From assembly GCF_008039555.1 (NCBI RefSeq), contig NZ_VDUW01000002.1:124001-188000 (forward strand): a DNA stretch of 64,000 bases, written 5' to 3'. The notes under the pieces are model-generated. The model was not told the origin of the DNA and ran no database searches. It was given only the letters and a program-made list of their open reading frames with translations. The position numbers and the translations under genes are program-made. How positions within the stretch are numbered: position 1 is the first letter of the stretch; each line of letters starts with the position of its first letter. Source of the DNA: Cerasibacillus terrae. Its GTDB lineage: Bacteria > Bacillota > Bacilli > Bacillales > Amphibacillaceae. Below, in pieces: positions 48,277-59,793 of this stretch.

Positions 48277-49416
48277 ATGCAATTTCAATTAACAGAAGAA
48301 CAAGAAATGTTACGTAAAATGGTAAGAGACTTTGCAGAAAACGAGGTAGCACCAACTGCTGCAGAGCGTGATGAAGAAGAAAGATTTGACAGAGAAATTT
48401 TTAATAAAATGGCTGAACTTGGATTAACAGGAATTCCATGGCCAGAGGAGTATGGTGGAATTGGCGCCGATTTTGTAAGCTATGTGATTGCTGTTGAAGA
48501 ACTATCTCGTGTTTGTGCATCAACAGGTGTTACGTTATCAGCACACCTATCACTTGCTAGCTGGCCAATTTATAAATACGGAAATGAAGAACAAAAACAA
48601 AATTTCCTTCGCCGTTTAGCAACAGGAGAAGCTCTAGGTGCTTATGCATTATCTGAGCCTGGTGCAGGAAGTGATGTTGTTTCCATGCGTATGACAGCAA
48701 AAGAAGATGGAGATGACTATATTTTAAACGGGAATAAAGTATGGATTACAAATGGTGGAGTAGCAGACATCTACATCGTCTTTGCTAAGACAGATCAAGA
48801 TGCACGTCACCGCGGTATCAGTGCATTTATTGTCGAAAAAGGAACAGAAGGCTTCTCATTTGGTAAAAAAGAAAAGAAATTAGGAATTCGTTCCTCACCA
48901 ACAACAGAACTTATTTTCGAAAATTGTCGTATTCCGAAAGAAAATATGCTTGGTAAAGAAGGAGAAGGTTTTAAAGTTGCGATGACCACATTAGATGGTG
49001 GACGTAATGGTATTGCCGCTCAAGCAGTTGGAATTGCGCAAGGGGCTTTAGATGCTGCAGTCGATTATGCAAAAGAAAGAGAGCAATTTGGTAAGCCAAT
49101 TGCCCATAACCAAGGAATTTCATTTAAATTAGCAGATATGGCGACAGATGTGGAAGCATCTCGACTATTAACATATCAAGCAGCATGGTTAGAATCGAAT
49201 AAATTACCATATGGGAAAGAATCTGCCATGTCTAAATTATTTGCAGGGGACGCTGCAATGCGTGTAGCAACAGAAGCTGTTCAGGTATTCGGTGGATATG
49301 GTTATACAAAGGATTACCCTGTTGAAAGATTTATGCGTGATGCAAAAATCACTCAGATTTATGAAGGAACAAACGAAATTCAACGACTTGTTATCGGCAG
49401 AATGTTGACGAAATAA
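48277..49416 (+). CDS. acdA: Acyl-CoA dehydrogenase AcdA
   Basis: It has the same length (379) as the preceding gene, with [16 protein letters not shown], the Glu base in [10 protein letters not shown] and a long stretch of shared sequence (for example EREQFGKPI), showing an old tandem duplication. [19 protein letters not shown] is diagnostic of the Bacillus AcdA group located beside fadF and rpoE. It oxidises acyl-CoA for beta-oxidation. The start follows AAGGAGGAACATAAC. A strong terminator follows. Confidence 0.93.
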   Translation: MQFQLTEEQEMLRKMVRDFAENEVAPTAAERDEEERFDREIFNKMAELGLTGIPWPEEYGGIGADFVSYVIAVEELSRVCASTGVTLSAHLSLASWPIYKYGNEEQKQNFLRRLATGEALGAYALSEPGAGSDVVSMRMTAKEDGDDYILNGNKVWITNGGVADIYIVFAKTDQDARHRGISAFIVEKGTEGFSFGKKEKKLGIRSSPTTELIFENCRIPKENMLGKEGEGFKVAMTTLDGGRNGIAAQAVGIAQGALDAAVDYAKEREQFGKPIAHNQGISFKLADMATDVEASRLLTYQAAWLESNKLPYGKESAMSKLFAGDAAMRVATEAVQVFGGYGYTKDYPVERFMRDAKITQIYEGTNEIQRLVIGRMLTK

Positions 49417-49434
49417 GTAGAAAGTTGATAGTGA

Positions 49435-49469
49435 GGCATGTGTGGCCTATCGCCATGCATGCCTTTTTT
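49435..49469 (+). terminator. Intrinsic terminator after acdA
   Basis: GGCATGTGTGGC pairs with GCCATGCATGCC (12 bp with two wobbles), loop CTATC, then TTTTTT. It ends the mmgA-mmgB-acd-acdA unit and rules out an upstream start for the TetR gene. Confidence 0.88.
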
Positions 49470-49497
49470 ACCAGTAAATATAAGGAGGGACGTGGTG

Positions 49498-50118
49498 ATG
49501 GAACGTAAAAAGATTCTTTCCAATGTAAAAAATAGAGAATTAGTTATGAAACGTCGTAATCAAATGATCAAGGGAGCAATTAGTCTCTTTAAAGAAAAAG
49601 GATTTCATCGAACAACGACAAGAGAGATTGCGAAAGAATCTGGTTTCAGTATTGGTACACTTTATGAATATATACGAACAAAAGAGGATGTCTTGTTTCT
49701 TGTATGTGATTCCATTTATGAACAAGTAAAGCAGCGTCTAGAACTTGTCATCGCGAAGGAAGTTCCTTCTGTAAAAATGTTGAAAAATGTTGTACGGGCC
49801 TATTTTGAATTAATGGATGAGATGCAAGAAGAAGTTCTTGTCATGTACCAAGAAGTAAAATCCTTAGAGAAAGAAGCACAGGAGTATGTACTAAAAAAAG
49901 AGCGTGAGATGGTGGATATGCTAAAGCAAGTCATTGAATCTTGCTTACCAGAGCATAATATATCGGATATGGATACGGAATTAATTGCAAATAATATTTT
50001 TATTCAAGGACAAATGTGGGGTTTTCGTCGTTGGATTTTGCAGAAACAATTCAAATTAGATGAATACATTGATCGGCAACTCTTTTATCTTATGCGTGTA
50101 TTATTAATTGAAGAATAA
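49498..50118 (+). CDS. TetR/AcrR family regulator (probable fatty-acid regulator)
   Basis: The ATG at 49498 follows TAAGGAGGGACGTGGTG. The 206-residue protein has a TetR HTH at about residues 20-65 (IKGAISLFKEKGFHRTTTREIAKESGFSIGTLYEYI) and a helical ligand-binding domain with a VRAYFELMDEMQEEVLVMYQEVKSLEKEAQ segment typical of the FadR/YsiA-like TetR group. Being next to beta-oxidation genes with palindromic TetR-type boxes, it probably represses them and is released by long-chain acyl-CoA. This is inference from position and family. Confidence 0.85.
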   Translation: MERKKILSNVKNRELVMKRRNQMIKGAISLFKEKGFHRTTTREIAKESGFSIGTLYEYIRTKEDVLFLVCDSIYEQVKQRLELVIAKEVPSVKMLKNVVRAYFELMDEMQEEVLVMYQEVKSLEKEAQEYVLKKEREMVDMLKQVIESCLPEHNISDMDTELIANNIFIQGQMWGFRRWILQKQFKLDEYIDRQLFYLMRVLLIEE

Positions 50119-50408
50119 ATTGTAGGTAGCTAGCAACAATCTATAGAAAAAGAATCCAAGGAAAATATATGCTATACCATATCCAGTCATGACTTGCCTA
50201 TTATAGTAGAAAAATAAAAGAAAATCTTTTACAATATTATTTGATTATGAAGTATGGTATAGTTTATACTTCAATAATGAAAAACAAGAAAAGCAAAAGG
50301 TTTTAATAAATCATTCGATGCATTAATATGAAACGTATGAAATGCAACGAATAGAGAAAGATATTTTAGGCAAGTCGCCTTAATAACGTGTAAAGGGAGT
50401 GCTGTTCG

Positions 50409-50927
50409 ATGAGCTTAAAAAGCGTTAGCAAGGATAAATTACAATTTCTATCAATGATTGAGTTGGCTAATCTGTTATTGATGGACGAAAAGAAGGAATT
50501 GGAACTAAAGGAAATCTTTAAAAAAATTAGTGAAATAAAGGGATTTACAAAAGAACAAGAACTAGATAAATTGGCACAGTTCTATACAGACTTAAATACA
50601 GATGGTCGTTTTATGACATTAGGCTCTAATGTTTGGACATTAAAGCGTTGGTACCCTATCGATGAAATTGATGATGAAGTTAAAGTAAGACATAAAAAAA
50701 AGTCTAAACAAGATGATGACGATGAAGAATTTCCAGATATTCTAGATGATGAAGATGATTTGGAAAAAGATGATGAAGAAGAAAATGAATATGATGAAGC
50801 TGATGATGCAGACGAAGAATTTAAAGATATAGATGCAGACATAGATGAAAAAGTGGATGATGAATTACTAGATGACGAAGAATTCGATGACGAGTCATTT
50901 GAAGAAGACGATGATGAAGAATTTTAA
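50409..50927 (+). CDS. rpoE: RNA polymerase delta subunit
   Basis: The 172-residue protein has the delta N-terminal HARE domain (residues 1-90; LSMIELANLLLMDEKKELELKEIFKKI and FYTDLNTDGRFMTLGSNVWTLKRWYP) and a very acidic disordered C-terminal half of Asp/Glu runs. Delta binds RNA polymerase and aids recycling and promoter selectivity in Firmicutes. The position between the fad cluster and pyrG is the conserved one. Start by AAGGGAGTGC. Confidence 0.96.
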   Translation: MSLKSVSKDKLQFLSMIELANLLLMDEKKELELKEIFKKISEIKGFTKEQELDKLAQFYTDLNTDGRFMTLGSNVWTLKRWYPIDEIDDEVKVRHKKKSKQDDDDEEFPDILDDEDDLEKDDEEENEYDEADDADEEFKDIDADIDEKVDDELLDDEEFDDESFEEDDDEEF

Positions 50928-50994
50928 GTAAGGAACTTGACTTTTTTATGCCAGATAGGTAATATTCTTATTGGGCTCATTAAATTCGACTTAT

Positions 50995-51030
50995 AAGCGT
51001 TTCCCCTGTTCAATGGGGAGGCGCTTTTCT
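50995..51030 (+). terminator. Intrinsic terminator of rpoE
   Basis: AAGCGTTTCCCC pairs with GGGGAGGCGCTT and is followed by TTCTTATTT. Confidence 0.8.
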
Positions 51031-51119
51031 TATTTATAAATTACTCAATTTACCAAGAGTAATTCTTTACGAATGAAGCTTCACTTTTTATCAAAGATTA
51101 ATAAAAGACGTTAATTTAA

Positions 51120-52736
<1,617 letters not shown>

Positions 52737-52741
52737 ACATG

Positions 52742-52771
52742 AAACTCACGATAATCATATCGTGAGTTTTT
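52742..52771 (+). terminator. Intrinsic terminator of pyrG
   Basis: AAACTCACGAT and ATCGTGAGTTT enclose a 6-base loop and are followed by TTTTTTTT. Confidence 0.9.
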
Positions 52772-52775
52772 TTTT

Positions 52776-52927
52776 CGCAGATTAACTGGCTGTAAGACCT
52801 CCACATCAAGAAATCGAGATACTGAAGAATTATAAGTGGAGGATCAACAGCCAGTAAAAGCCCGATTCGTTTAATTAACAATCAGTGGGAGAAGAAGAAA
52901 CTCCCCCTGATTGAAGTTTCACTTTAT
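52776..52927 (+). repeat. Bimodular intergenic repeat, forward, full copy
   Basis: Runs CGCAGATTAACTGGCTGTAA to GAAGTTTCACTTTAT. The T-run of the pyrG terminator abuts its left end, so the usual TTTAT edge is not distinguishable. Confidence 0.88.
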
Positions 52928-53005
52928 TAGGCTATAAGGGCTATTTTTACTAAAGAAAAAGGAGTTACGGCTGTTCGTGTCGAATGAATGAGAATAGAAA
53001 GAAAA

Positions 53006-53182
53006 CTTTATCACAGGTTAACTGGATATAAGACGAATCTTCAGGAATTCAAAAGAACTAAGAATTACAAGTAGGGATCAACAGTCCATTAGCGATCAAT
53101 TCACCGAAAGCCCTTTAGATAAGGACCTTGTGATGCCAACAATCAGTGGAAGCCTCCACTAATTGCTGAAATTGCACTTTAT
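53006..53182 (+). repeat. Degraded copy of the intergenic repeat
   Basis: CTTTATCACAGGTTAACTGG at the left and ACAATCAGTGGAAGCCTCCA at the right are recognisable; module A arms are decayed (GGATATAAGAC, CAACAGTCCATT). It is the oldest-looking copy. Confidence 0.65.
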
Positions 53183-53248
53183 AATATTACATCATTTTTA
53201 AAAATGGGATGACATATACATAGAATTATAAAAAGAAGGGAGATTTTC

Positions 53249-53629
53249 ATGCAAAAAAGAGTATTAATTGTGGAAGACGAACCTGGTATTCGATTACTTT
53301 TAAATGAAATTTTAAAAAAAGAAGGCCATGAAGTAATGCAGGCGACAACGGGAAAAGAAGCATTGGAAAAAATAGCAACATCATCCTTTGATTTATTAAT
53401 TATTGATTATAAATTACCGGTTTTAGATGGAATTGAAGTGATCAAACAATTACAAACAGATCAACATTTTATTCCCTGTATTATGATGACCGGGTTAATA
53501 GAACTGGTGGCAGAACAGTTGGAAAAAATGGATTTTGTGAAAGGTGTTATTGCAAAGCCATTTAATGTGGATGAATTATGTGAAATAGTTCAGAAAATAT
53601 TTCCAACAGTACAAACAAAACAGATTTAG
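53249..53629 (+). CDS. spo0F: Spo0F-like single-domain response regulator
   Basis: The 126-residue receiver domain has no output domain. Asp53 in LIIDYKLPVLDG is the phospho-acceptor, with Glu9/Asp10 in VEDEPGIRLLLNEI, Thr81 and Lys103 (AKPF) completing the site. LLNEILKKEGHEV resembles the alpha1 surface of Spo0F, which transfers phosphate from sensor kinases to Spo0B. The location between pyrG and the transaldolase gene is conserved for spo0F. The beta4-alpha4 part (TGLIELVAEQLEK) differs from the usual TAYGELDMI, so the identity rests partly on synteny. Confidence 0.82.
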   Translation: MQKRVLIVEDEPGIRLLLNEILKKEGHEVMQATTGKEALEKIATSSFDLLIIDYKLPVLDGIEVIKQLQTDQHFIPCIMMTGLIELVAEQLEKMDFVKGVIAKPFNVDELCEIVQKIFPTVQTKQI

Positions 53630-53768
53630 TATACGGGATGATTGGAAGGGGAAATATGCCTAGATTGTTTTCGGATCTAATAAATAGCTGCTTCATATTT
53701 AGTCTTTTTTTGGGATCCAGTGCGCAATTCACCTTCCTTTTTAAAAAGTAATAAGTAGGTCAAAAGTT

Positions 53769-53789
53769 GTAGCAACAAATTGTTGCTAC
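53769..53789 (+). terminator. Hairpin downstream of spo0F
   Basis: GTAGCAAC and GTTGCTAC surround AAATT; TTCTTCTTT follows. It is 140 bases after the spo0F stop codon. Confidence 0.55.
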
Positions 53790-53955
53790 TTCTTCTTTGA
53801 GTTGGTATTCTATAAATAGTGAAATAAAATGGTATACTATTTCTATGGTATATTACATCAGTATCAATGAAAGAAATGCTCGAAAAAGTTGATATATAAT
53901 AGGACTATTTTATTAAATTTGGTTCAACATGAAAAGCATAATTCATTTTTCGCGT

Positions 53956-54103
53956 CGCGTATTAACTGGCTATAAGACCCCCACATTAAGAAATTGAAAC
54001 CCTATGAATTATAAGTGGAAACTCAACAGCCAGTAAAGCCCGATTCGTTCGACTAACAATCAGTGGGTAAGAAGAAAACTCTCACTGATTGAAGTTTCAT
54101 TTA
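53956..54103 (+). repeat. Bimodular intergenic repeat, forward
   Basis: Runs GCGTATTAACTGGCTATAAG to GATTGAAGTTTCATTTAT. It ends 30 bases before the transaldolase-like gene, so it lies in that gene's promoter or leader region. Confidence 0.85.
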
Positions 54104-54132
54104 TAAAATCTTCATGAAAGAGGAGAAATAAG

Positions 54133-54783
54133 ATGAAATTTTTTATTGATACGGCAAATTTAGATGAGATTAAAAAGGCAAAAGAACTAGGTATACTAGC
54201 TGGTGTGACAACAAACCCAAGTCTAGTAGCAAAAGAAGGGGTTCCTTTTCATAAACGTCTGGAAGAAATTACAGAAATTGTTACAGGCTCTGTTAGTGCC
54301 GAGGTTATTCGTGAAGATGCTGAAGGAATGATTGAAGAAGGAAAGAAACTCGCTGCAATAGCCCCGAATATCACAGTGAAAATTCCAATGACATTAGAAG
54401 GTCTTAAAGCCGTCAACACACTAACAAGTTTAAATATAAAAACAAATGTAACATTAATTTTTAATGCAAACCAAGCATTGCTTGCCGCCCGTGCAGGAGC
54501 TACCTATGTTTCTCCATTTTTAGGACGCTTGGATGATATTGGCCACCTTGGAATGGATGTGGTGGACACGATTAGAACTATATTTGATAAACATCAAGTG
54601 CATACAAAAATCATTGCCGCCTCCATTCGACATACAATGCATGTAACAGAAGCAGCACGTCTTGGGGCACATATTGCAACTGTTCCGTATGGCGTATTAG
54701 AACAACTTGTGAAACACCCGCTAACAGAACAAGGCATTGAGAAGTTTCTTGCCGATTGGAATCAGGCACAACATAGAGTCTAA
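54133..54783 (+). CDS. tal: Transaldolase-like protein (fructose-6-phosphate aldolase family, YwjH)
   Basis: The 216-residue small transaldolase-family protein has Lys83 in NITVKIPMT as the Schiff-base lysine, [20 protein letters not shown] at the N-terminus, [13 protein letters not shown] and [31 protein letters not shown]. It belongs to the MipB/TalC group, which works as transaldolase or fructose-6-phosphate aldolase. Bacillus YwjH is reported as transaldolase in the pentose phosphate pathway. The usual neighbour fbaA is missing upstream. Start by GAAAGAGGAG. Confidence 0.93.
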   Translation: MKFFIDTANLDEIKKAKELGILAGVTTNPSLVAKEGVPFHKRLEEITEIVTGSVSAEVIREDAEGMIEEGKKLAAIAPNITVKIPMTLEGLKAVNTLTSLNIKTNVTLIFNANQALLAARAGATYVSPFLGRLDDIGHLGMDVVDTIRTIFDKHQVHTKIIAASIRHTMHVTEAARLGAHIATVPYGVLEQLVKHPLTEQGIEKFLADWNQAQHRV

Positions 54784-54844
54784 ATATAACTTATCATTTT
54801 GACAAAATTTGCACATACTATAAATAGATTAAATTACCTATGTT

Positions 54845-54884
54845 TGAGCTCTATAATGGAATGAAAATTTCCTTAGAGCTCTTT
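54845..54884 (+). terminator. Hairpin between tal and murA2
   Basis: GAGCTCTA and TAGAGCTC pair, with an inner GGAA/TTCC, followed by a short TTTC. It could attenuate transcription into murA2. Confidence 0.5.
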
Positions 54885-54924
54885 CAGGAATCTTGTATGT
54901 CATTTTAGAAGTGGGGTTTTATTG

Positions 54925-56214
54925 ATGCAAAAGATGCTAATTGAAGGTGGTCACAAACTAAAAGGTAAAGTGCGGATTAGTGGTGCGAAAAATAGTGCAG
55001 TAGCATTACTTCCTGCAGCAATTTTAGCGGACTCAGAAGTTGTTTTAGAAGGATTACCGAATATATCTGATGTAGGTATTTTAGGTGACTTATTAGAGGA
55101 AATTGGTGGGAAAGTCACTTGGAATGGTGAACGAACCATACATATTCATCCAGAACGAATGATTTCGATGCCACTGCCAAATGGTAAAGTAAAAAAGCTC
55201 CGCGCATCCTATTATTTCATGGGAGCCATGTTAGGTAAATTTAAACAAGCTGTTATTGGACTACCTGGTGGATGTCATTTAGGACCACGGCCGATTGATC
55301 AACATATTAAAGGTTTTGAAGCACTTGGTGCCAAGGTTACCAATGAGCAGGGAGCTATTTATCTTCATGCAGAAGAATTAACAGGAGCAAGAATATATTT
55401 AGATGTCGTTAGTGTTGGTGCCACCATTAATATTATGCTTGCTGCTGTAAAAGCAAAAGGCACAACAATTATTGAAAATGCTGCAAAAGAACCAGAGATT
55501 ATTGATGTTGCAACATTACTAACCAATATGGGGGCGAATATTAAAGGAGTAGGAACAGATATTATTCGAATTGAAGGTGTTCCATCCTTACATGGTTGTC
55601 GTCATACAATTATTCCAGACCGGATTGAAGCAGGTACATATGCCATTGCAGCAGCTGCTGCAGGGGATGAGGTAATTATTGATAATGTTATTCCGCAGCA
55701 TCTGGAATCGCTACTTGCGAAATTACGTGAGATGGATATTATCGTTGAAGAAAGTGATGAACAATTATATATTGCCCCACGAAAGATGATTAAAAGTGTC
55801 GATATAAAAACATTGGTTTATCCTGGTTTTCCAACAGACTTACAACAACCCTTTACAACATTATTAACAAAAGCTAGCGGTACAGGTGTTGTAACAGATA
55901 CCATTTACAGTGCACGGATGAAGCATATTGACGAATTAAGACGAATGAATGCCGTAATTAAGTCGGAAGGTGGCTCTGCCATTGTTTCTGGACCTGTCCA
56001 GTTGGAAGCGGCACGAGTGAAAGCATCAGACCTTCGTGCGGGTGCTGCTCTAGTTATCGCTGGATTAATGGCAAAAGGAATAACCGAACTAACTGGATTA
56101 GAACACATAGACCGTGGTTACGAACAAATGACAGAAAAATTATTACAACTTGGTGCAAACGTTTGGCGTGAGGATTTAACGAATGAAGAAAAGAAACAAC
56201 TTCAAAATTCATAA
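54925..56214 (+). CDS. murA2: UDP-N-acetylglucosamine 1-carboxyvinyltransferase 2 (MurA2/MurZ)
   Basis: The 429-residue EPSP-synthase-fold enzyme has Cys117 in [16 protein letters not shown] (the fosfomycin-reactive residue), [17 protein letters not shown] at residues 18-34, and [16 protein letters not shown] with the active-site Asp/Glu. It adds enolpyruvate to UDP-GlcNAc, the first committed step of peptidoglycan synthesis. The position beside tal and glpX matches the second Bacillus paralogue (murAB/murZ). ATG at 54925 is taken; a TTG just before it is less likely. Confidence 0.94.
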   Translation: MQKMLIEGGHKLKGKVRISGAKNSAVALLPAAILADSEVVLEGLPNISDVGILGDLLEEIGGKVTWNGERTIHIHPERMISMPLPNGKVKKLRASYYFMGAMLGKFKQAVIGLPGGCHLGPRPIDQHIKGFEALGAKVTNEQGAIYLHAEELTGARIYLDVVSVGATINIMLAAVKAKGTTIIENAAKEPEIIDVATLLTNMGANIKGVGTDIIRIEGVPSLHGCRHTIIPDRIEAGTYAIAAAAAGDEVIIDNVIPQHLESLLAKLREMDIIVEESDEQLYIAPRKMIKSVDIKTLVYPGFPTDLQQPFTTLLTKASGTGVVTDTIYSARMKHIDELRRMNAVIKSEGGSAIVSGPVQLEAARVKASDLRAGAALVIAGLMAKGITELTGLEHIDRGYEQMTEKLLQLGANVWREDLTNEEKKQLQNS

Positions 56215-56256
56215 CATCCGATAACCAAAAGTATTGCTACAGAGGAGAGAGAATAT

Positions 56257-57234
56257 ATGGAAAGAAGTTTAACAATGGAATTAGTACGTGTGACAGAAGC
56301 TGCAGCATTAGCATCTGCACGTTGGATGGGTAGAGGGAAGAAAAATGAGGCAGATGATGCTGCAACGACTGCAATGCGAACTGTTTTTGATACAATCCCA
56401 ATGGAAGGAACAGTGGTTATTGGAGAAGGTGAAATGGATGAAGCGCCAATGCTTTATATTGGTGAAGAATTAGGCATGGGTAATGGACCTACTGTTGATG
56501 TTGCTGTTGATCCATTAGAAGGGACAAGCATTGTTGCTCAAGGAACATGGAATGCTCTTGCTGTAATCGCAATCGCAGATAAAGGAACATTACTGCATGC
56601 ACCAGATATGTATATGAAGAAAATTGCTGTTGGCCCAGAAGCAGTTGGTAAAATAGATATTACAGCATCTGTTTCTGATAATTTACATGCTGTAGCAAAA
56701 GCAAAAAATAAAGATATTACAGATGTAGTTGCTGTTGTATTAGATCGCCCGCGTCATGAAGAATTAATTAAAGAAATACGTGAGGCTGGAGCAAGGATTA
56801 AATTAATTCCAGACGGTGATGTTGCTGGAGCTGTGAATACCGCATTTGATCATACAGGTGTTGATATTTTATTAGGAATTGGTGGCGCACCTGAGGGTGT
56901 ACTTGCAGCAACAGCTTTAAAATGTTTGGAAGGTGAAATTCAAGGTCAGCTTGTTCCTTCCAATGAAGTGGAACGCGAACGTTGTAAAAAAATGGGAATT
57001 GACGATATCAATAAAGTATTTTATATGGATGATTTCTGTAGTGGAGATGACGCAATTTTTGCCGCATCAGGAGTTACGGATGGTGAGTTATTAAAAGGTG
57101 TTCAATTTAAAGGACAAGCAGCAACAACACAAACCGTTGTGATGCGTGCAAAGAGTGGAACAGTTCGTTTTATTGATGGTCAACATAGTTTAAAGAAAAA
57201 GCCGAACCTTGTTTTAAAACCACAAGAACGCTAG
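56257..57234 (+). CDS. glpX: Class II fructose-1,6-bisphosphatase
   Basis: The 325-residue protein has GlpX motifs [18 protein letters not shown] (Li+-sensitive phosphatase metal site), [26 protein letters not shown] and [19 protein letters not shown]. It hydrolyses fructose 1,6-bisphosphate in gluconeogenesis. It follows murA2 by 42 bases with a strong site (AGAGGAGAGAG), so the two are probably co-transcribed. A terminator follows at 57300. Confidence 0.95.
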   Translation: MERSLTMELVRVTEAAALASARWMGRGKKNEADDAATTAMRTVFDTIPMEGTVVIGEGEMDEAPMLYIGEELGMGNGPTVDVAVDPLEGTSIVAQGTWNALAVIAIADKGTLLHAPDMYMKKIAVGPEAVGKIDITASVSDNLHAVAKAKNKDITDVVAVVLDRPRHEELIKEIREAGARIKLIPDGDVAGAVNTAFDHTGVDILLGIGGAPEGVLAATALKCLEGEIQGQLVPSNEVERERCKKMGIDDINKVFYMDDFCSGDDAIFAASGVTDGELLKGVQFKGQAATTQTVVMRAKSGTVRFIDGQHSLKKKPNLVLKPQER

Positions 57235-57299
57235 AATCCAATTCATACGCTTTTATTTAGGAAGTATGAATAAATTGTTAAAAAAGCTTAACATAAGAG

Positions 57300-57336
57300 A
57301 AGCGTTGGTCTATAATTGAAATGCCAACGCTTTTCA
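57300..57336 (+). terminator. Intrinsic terminator after glpX
   Basis: AAGCGTTGG and CCAACGCTT enclose about 15 bases and are followed by TTCACTCTTTTTT. Confidence 0.8.
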
Positions 57337-57628
57337 CTCTTTTTTATATAAATTATAAAAGATGGATTTTCATTTCAAAGCAGTGTAATATAAAGAATGT
57401 TATAAAAATAGTAAATCCTGTCTATTCTAACATCATATAAGCCCTCTAAGCTCAATAAAAATACAAACATCCAATAAATTTAATTAACGTAAGAAAGATG
57501 TGAAAAAAACAACTATTAATTTTTCAGCCAATAGACTTCTATTCTAGTTTCATTATATAAGAACAGAAAAAATTTAATATAAATCCACTTATTCAATGGT
57601 TTTCTTTTACTTTCCTTTGATTAGCGGT

Positions 57629-57660
57629 GGAATGAATGGAGTGTTTTCCATCATGATTCC
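57629..57660 (+). other. Possible structured element in the long rho leader
   Basis: GGAAT/ATTCC and ATGGA/TCCAT nest into an imperfect hairpin about 210 bases before rho, followed by an unusual AAGAACCCCCCTATGG. The rest of the 500-base gap (57337-57872) is AT-rich with no recognised signal. Rho autoregulation through its own leader is known in bacteria, but nothing here proves it. Confidence 0.3.
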
Positions 57661-57872
57661 TCGTGTAAACTGCTAAGAACCCCCCTATGGTTAAAAATAA
57701 CATCTTTTATTTCCCTATCATGCAGGTTTACATTCGAACGACATATTAAATAGTTTCATAAAGCTTATTTCCTAAAAAAATTATTGGGATTAATTTTTGA
57801 AAAACGAAGGGAATTCATTATTTTCAATAATAATAAATACAGAAAAATATTACAATAGGTGTGGTGATTGGA

Positions 57873-59150
57873 TTGTCCTTAACAATTTCAGAATTAGAAG
57901 AATTAACATTAAAAGAAATCTATGCATTAGCAAGAGAATATAAAGTATCTTATTATGCAAAATTAACAAAGAAGGAATTAATTTTTGCTATTTTAAAAGC
58001 TCAAGCTGAAAAAGATGGCTATTCCTTTATGGATGGAATTTTGGAAATTATTCCTTCAGAAGGATTTGGCTTTCTACGGCCTATCAACTATTCACCAAGT
58101 GCTGAGGATATCTATATTTCCGCCTCACAAATACGCCGCTTTGATTTGCGAAACGGTGATAAAGTATCAGGAAAAGTACGTCCTCCAAAAGAAAATGAAC
58201 GCTATTATGGTTTATTACATGTCGATGCTGTCAATGATGATAACCCAGAATCAGCAAAAGAGCGTGTTCATTTTCCAGCATTAACAGCACTTTATCCAAA
58301 TCGTCTTATGAAGTTAGAAACAAAACCAAATCAATTGTCAACAAGGATTATGGATTTAATGAACCCTGTTGGATTTGGTCAACGTGGTTTAATTGTTGCT
58401 CCTCCAAAAGCTGGTAAAACAATGCTACTGAAACAAATAGCAAATAGTATTTCTATTAATCATCCAGAAGCGAAACTGATCATTCTTCTCGTTGATGAAC
58501 GTCCAGAAGAAGTAACAGATATTGAGCGTTCGGTCCATCCAAATGTGGATGTTGTTAGTTCTACATTCGATGAATTACCAGAAAATCATATTAAAGTGTC
58601 TGAACTTGTTTTAGAACGAGCAATGCGTTTAGTAGAACATAAGCGTGACGTGGTCATATTGATGGATAGTATTACCCGTTTAGCTCGAGCATATAACTTG
58701 GTTATTCCTCCGAGTGGCCGAACATTATCAGGTGGGATTGATCCGGCTGCATTCCACAGGCCAAAACGCTTCTTCGGTGCTGCAAGAAATATTGAAGAAG
58801 GCGGTAGTTTTACCATCTTGGCAACAGCATTAGTTGATACAGGTTCACGGATGGATGATGTCATTTATGAGGAATTTAAAGGAACAGGAAATATGGAGTT
58901 ACATTTAGATCGTAATCTTGCTGAAAGACGAATTTTCCCTGCAATCGATATTTTACGATCTGGGACAAGGAAAGAAGAGTTGCTGCTTGATAAAGCACAT
59001 CTTGATAAAATGTGGGCTATTCGTAAAACAATGCAAGACTCATCAGACTTCTTTGAACGTTTCTTAAAACGATTAAAATCAATGAAATCAAATGAGGAAT
59101 TTTTGGGGAAAATGGACGAGGAAATGAAACGCCGACGGGTAAAATCCTAA
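57873..59150 (+). CDS. rho: Transcription termination factor Rho
   Basis: The TTG at 57873 is preferred over GTG codons at 57861/57864 because GGTGA precedes it at good spacing and the length (425) matches B. subtilis. The N-terminal domain has LTLKEIYALAREYKVSYYAKLTKKELIFAIL, the cold-shock RNA-binding domain includes EGFGFLRPINYSPSAEDIYIS, and the ATPase has Walker A APPKAGKTMLLKQ, ILLVDERPEEVTDI, and Q/R-loop residues near LSGGIDPAAFHRPKRFFGAARNIEEGGSFT. It is a ring helicase that ends untranslated transcripts. Confidence 0.95.
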   Translation: MSLTISELEELTLKEIYALAREYKVSYYAKLTKKELIFAILKAQAEKDGYSFMDGILEIIPSEGFGFLRPINYSPSAEDIYISASQIRRFDLRNGDKVSGKVRPPKENERYYGLLHVDAVNDDNPESAKERVHFPALTALYPNRLMKLETKPNQLSTRIMDLMNPVGFGQRGLIVAPPKAGKTMLLKQIANSISINHPEAKLIILLVDERPEEVTDIERSVHPNVDVVSSTFDELPENHIKVSELVLERAMRLVEHKRDVVILMDSITRLARAYNLVIPPSGRTLSGGIDPAAFHRPKRFFGAARNIEEGGSFTILATALVDTGSRMDDVIYEEFKGTGNMELHLDRNLAERRIFPAIDILRSGTRKEELLLDKAHLDKMWAIRKTMQDSSDFFERFLKRLKSMKSNEEFLGKMDEEMKRRRVKS

Positions 59151-59371
59151 TTTAAACTTAAAAGAATAATAATGACTATATATATTGTAATCTAGAAAAT
59201 ATTTCCTATATGAAATATGAAAGATGAAATAATTATCATCTATCTATTGCAATCAATTGTCTACACTGATATAATTTTAACGTGAGTTTAGAAAAGGTAT
59301 ACTAACCTTAAAACGGCTCTTTACAATAACTCTGTTTCCAAAGGATTCAGGGCAAAAAGGAGTGGAAAGAC

Positions 59372-59617
59372 ATGAAAAAAGAAATTCATCCGGAATATCG
59401 TAAAGTGGTATTTCTTGATACAAGCTCAGATTATAAATTTTTGAGTGGTTCAACTAAAACTTCAGAAGAAACGATTGAATGGGAAGACGGAAACACATAC
59501 CCATTAATCCGTGTTGAAATCAGTTCTGCATCACACCCATTCTATACAGGTAAGCAGAAAGCTGATAAAGTTGGTGGTCGTATTGACCGTTTCAAGAAAA
59601 AATATAATATGAAGTAA
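59372..59617 (+). CDS. rpmE2: Ribosomal protein L31 type B (zinc-independent)
   Basis: The 81-residue protein has [28 protein letters not shown] and [13 protein letters not shown], typical L31. It lacks the CxxC pairs of zinc-binding type A, so it is type B. In B. subtilis the gene beside rho encodes the zinc-containing form; type B there is induced by zinc starvation. Start by AAAAAGGAGTGG. No Zur-like operator was recognised in its 220-base upstream gap. A strong terminator follows. Confidence 0.95.
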   Translation: MKKEIHPEYRKVVFLDTSSDYKFLSGSTKTSEETIEWEDGNTYPLIRVEISSASHPFYTGKQKADKVGGRIDRFKKKYNMK

Positions 59618-59649
59618 TTCGATCATTACTTTAGAATTCATATGAAATA

Positions 59650-59684
59650 AAAACAGGCAAACAGAAGCGCTTGCCTGTTTTTTT
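59650..59684 (+). terminator. Intrinsic terminator of rpmE2
   Basis: AAACAGGCAA and TTGCCTGTTT pair with a 10-base loop, followed by TTTT. Confidence 0.88.
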
Positions 59685-59793
59685 ACTGTACATTTATGCC
59701 AAAATGGGACACAACAAATCAATATTGATGAAATTTACGTTCATATATTATTTTGCATCTAGAAGAAATTCATGATGAAAGGAAAGTGGCCAC

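Noticed and set aside
50582-50842. Serine-rich ORF on the minus strand
   Set aside because: It is the antisense of the Asp/Glu-coding tail of rpoE.
53203-53228. Sigma-H promoter of spo0F
   Set aside because: A matching -10 (GAATTA at 53223) exists, but the best -35-like sequence is only eight bases away, too short.
53630-53955. Remnant of fbaA
   Set aside because: No frame in this stretch resembles class II aldolase; only a hairpin was found.
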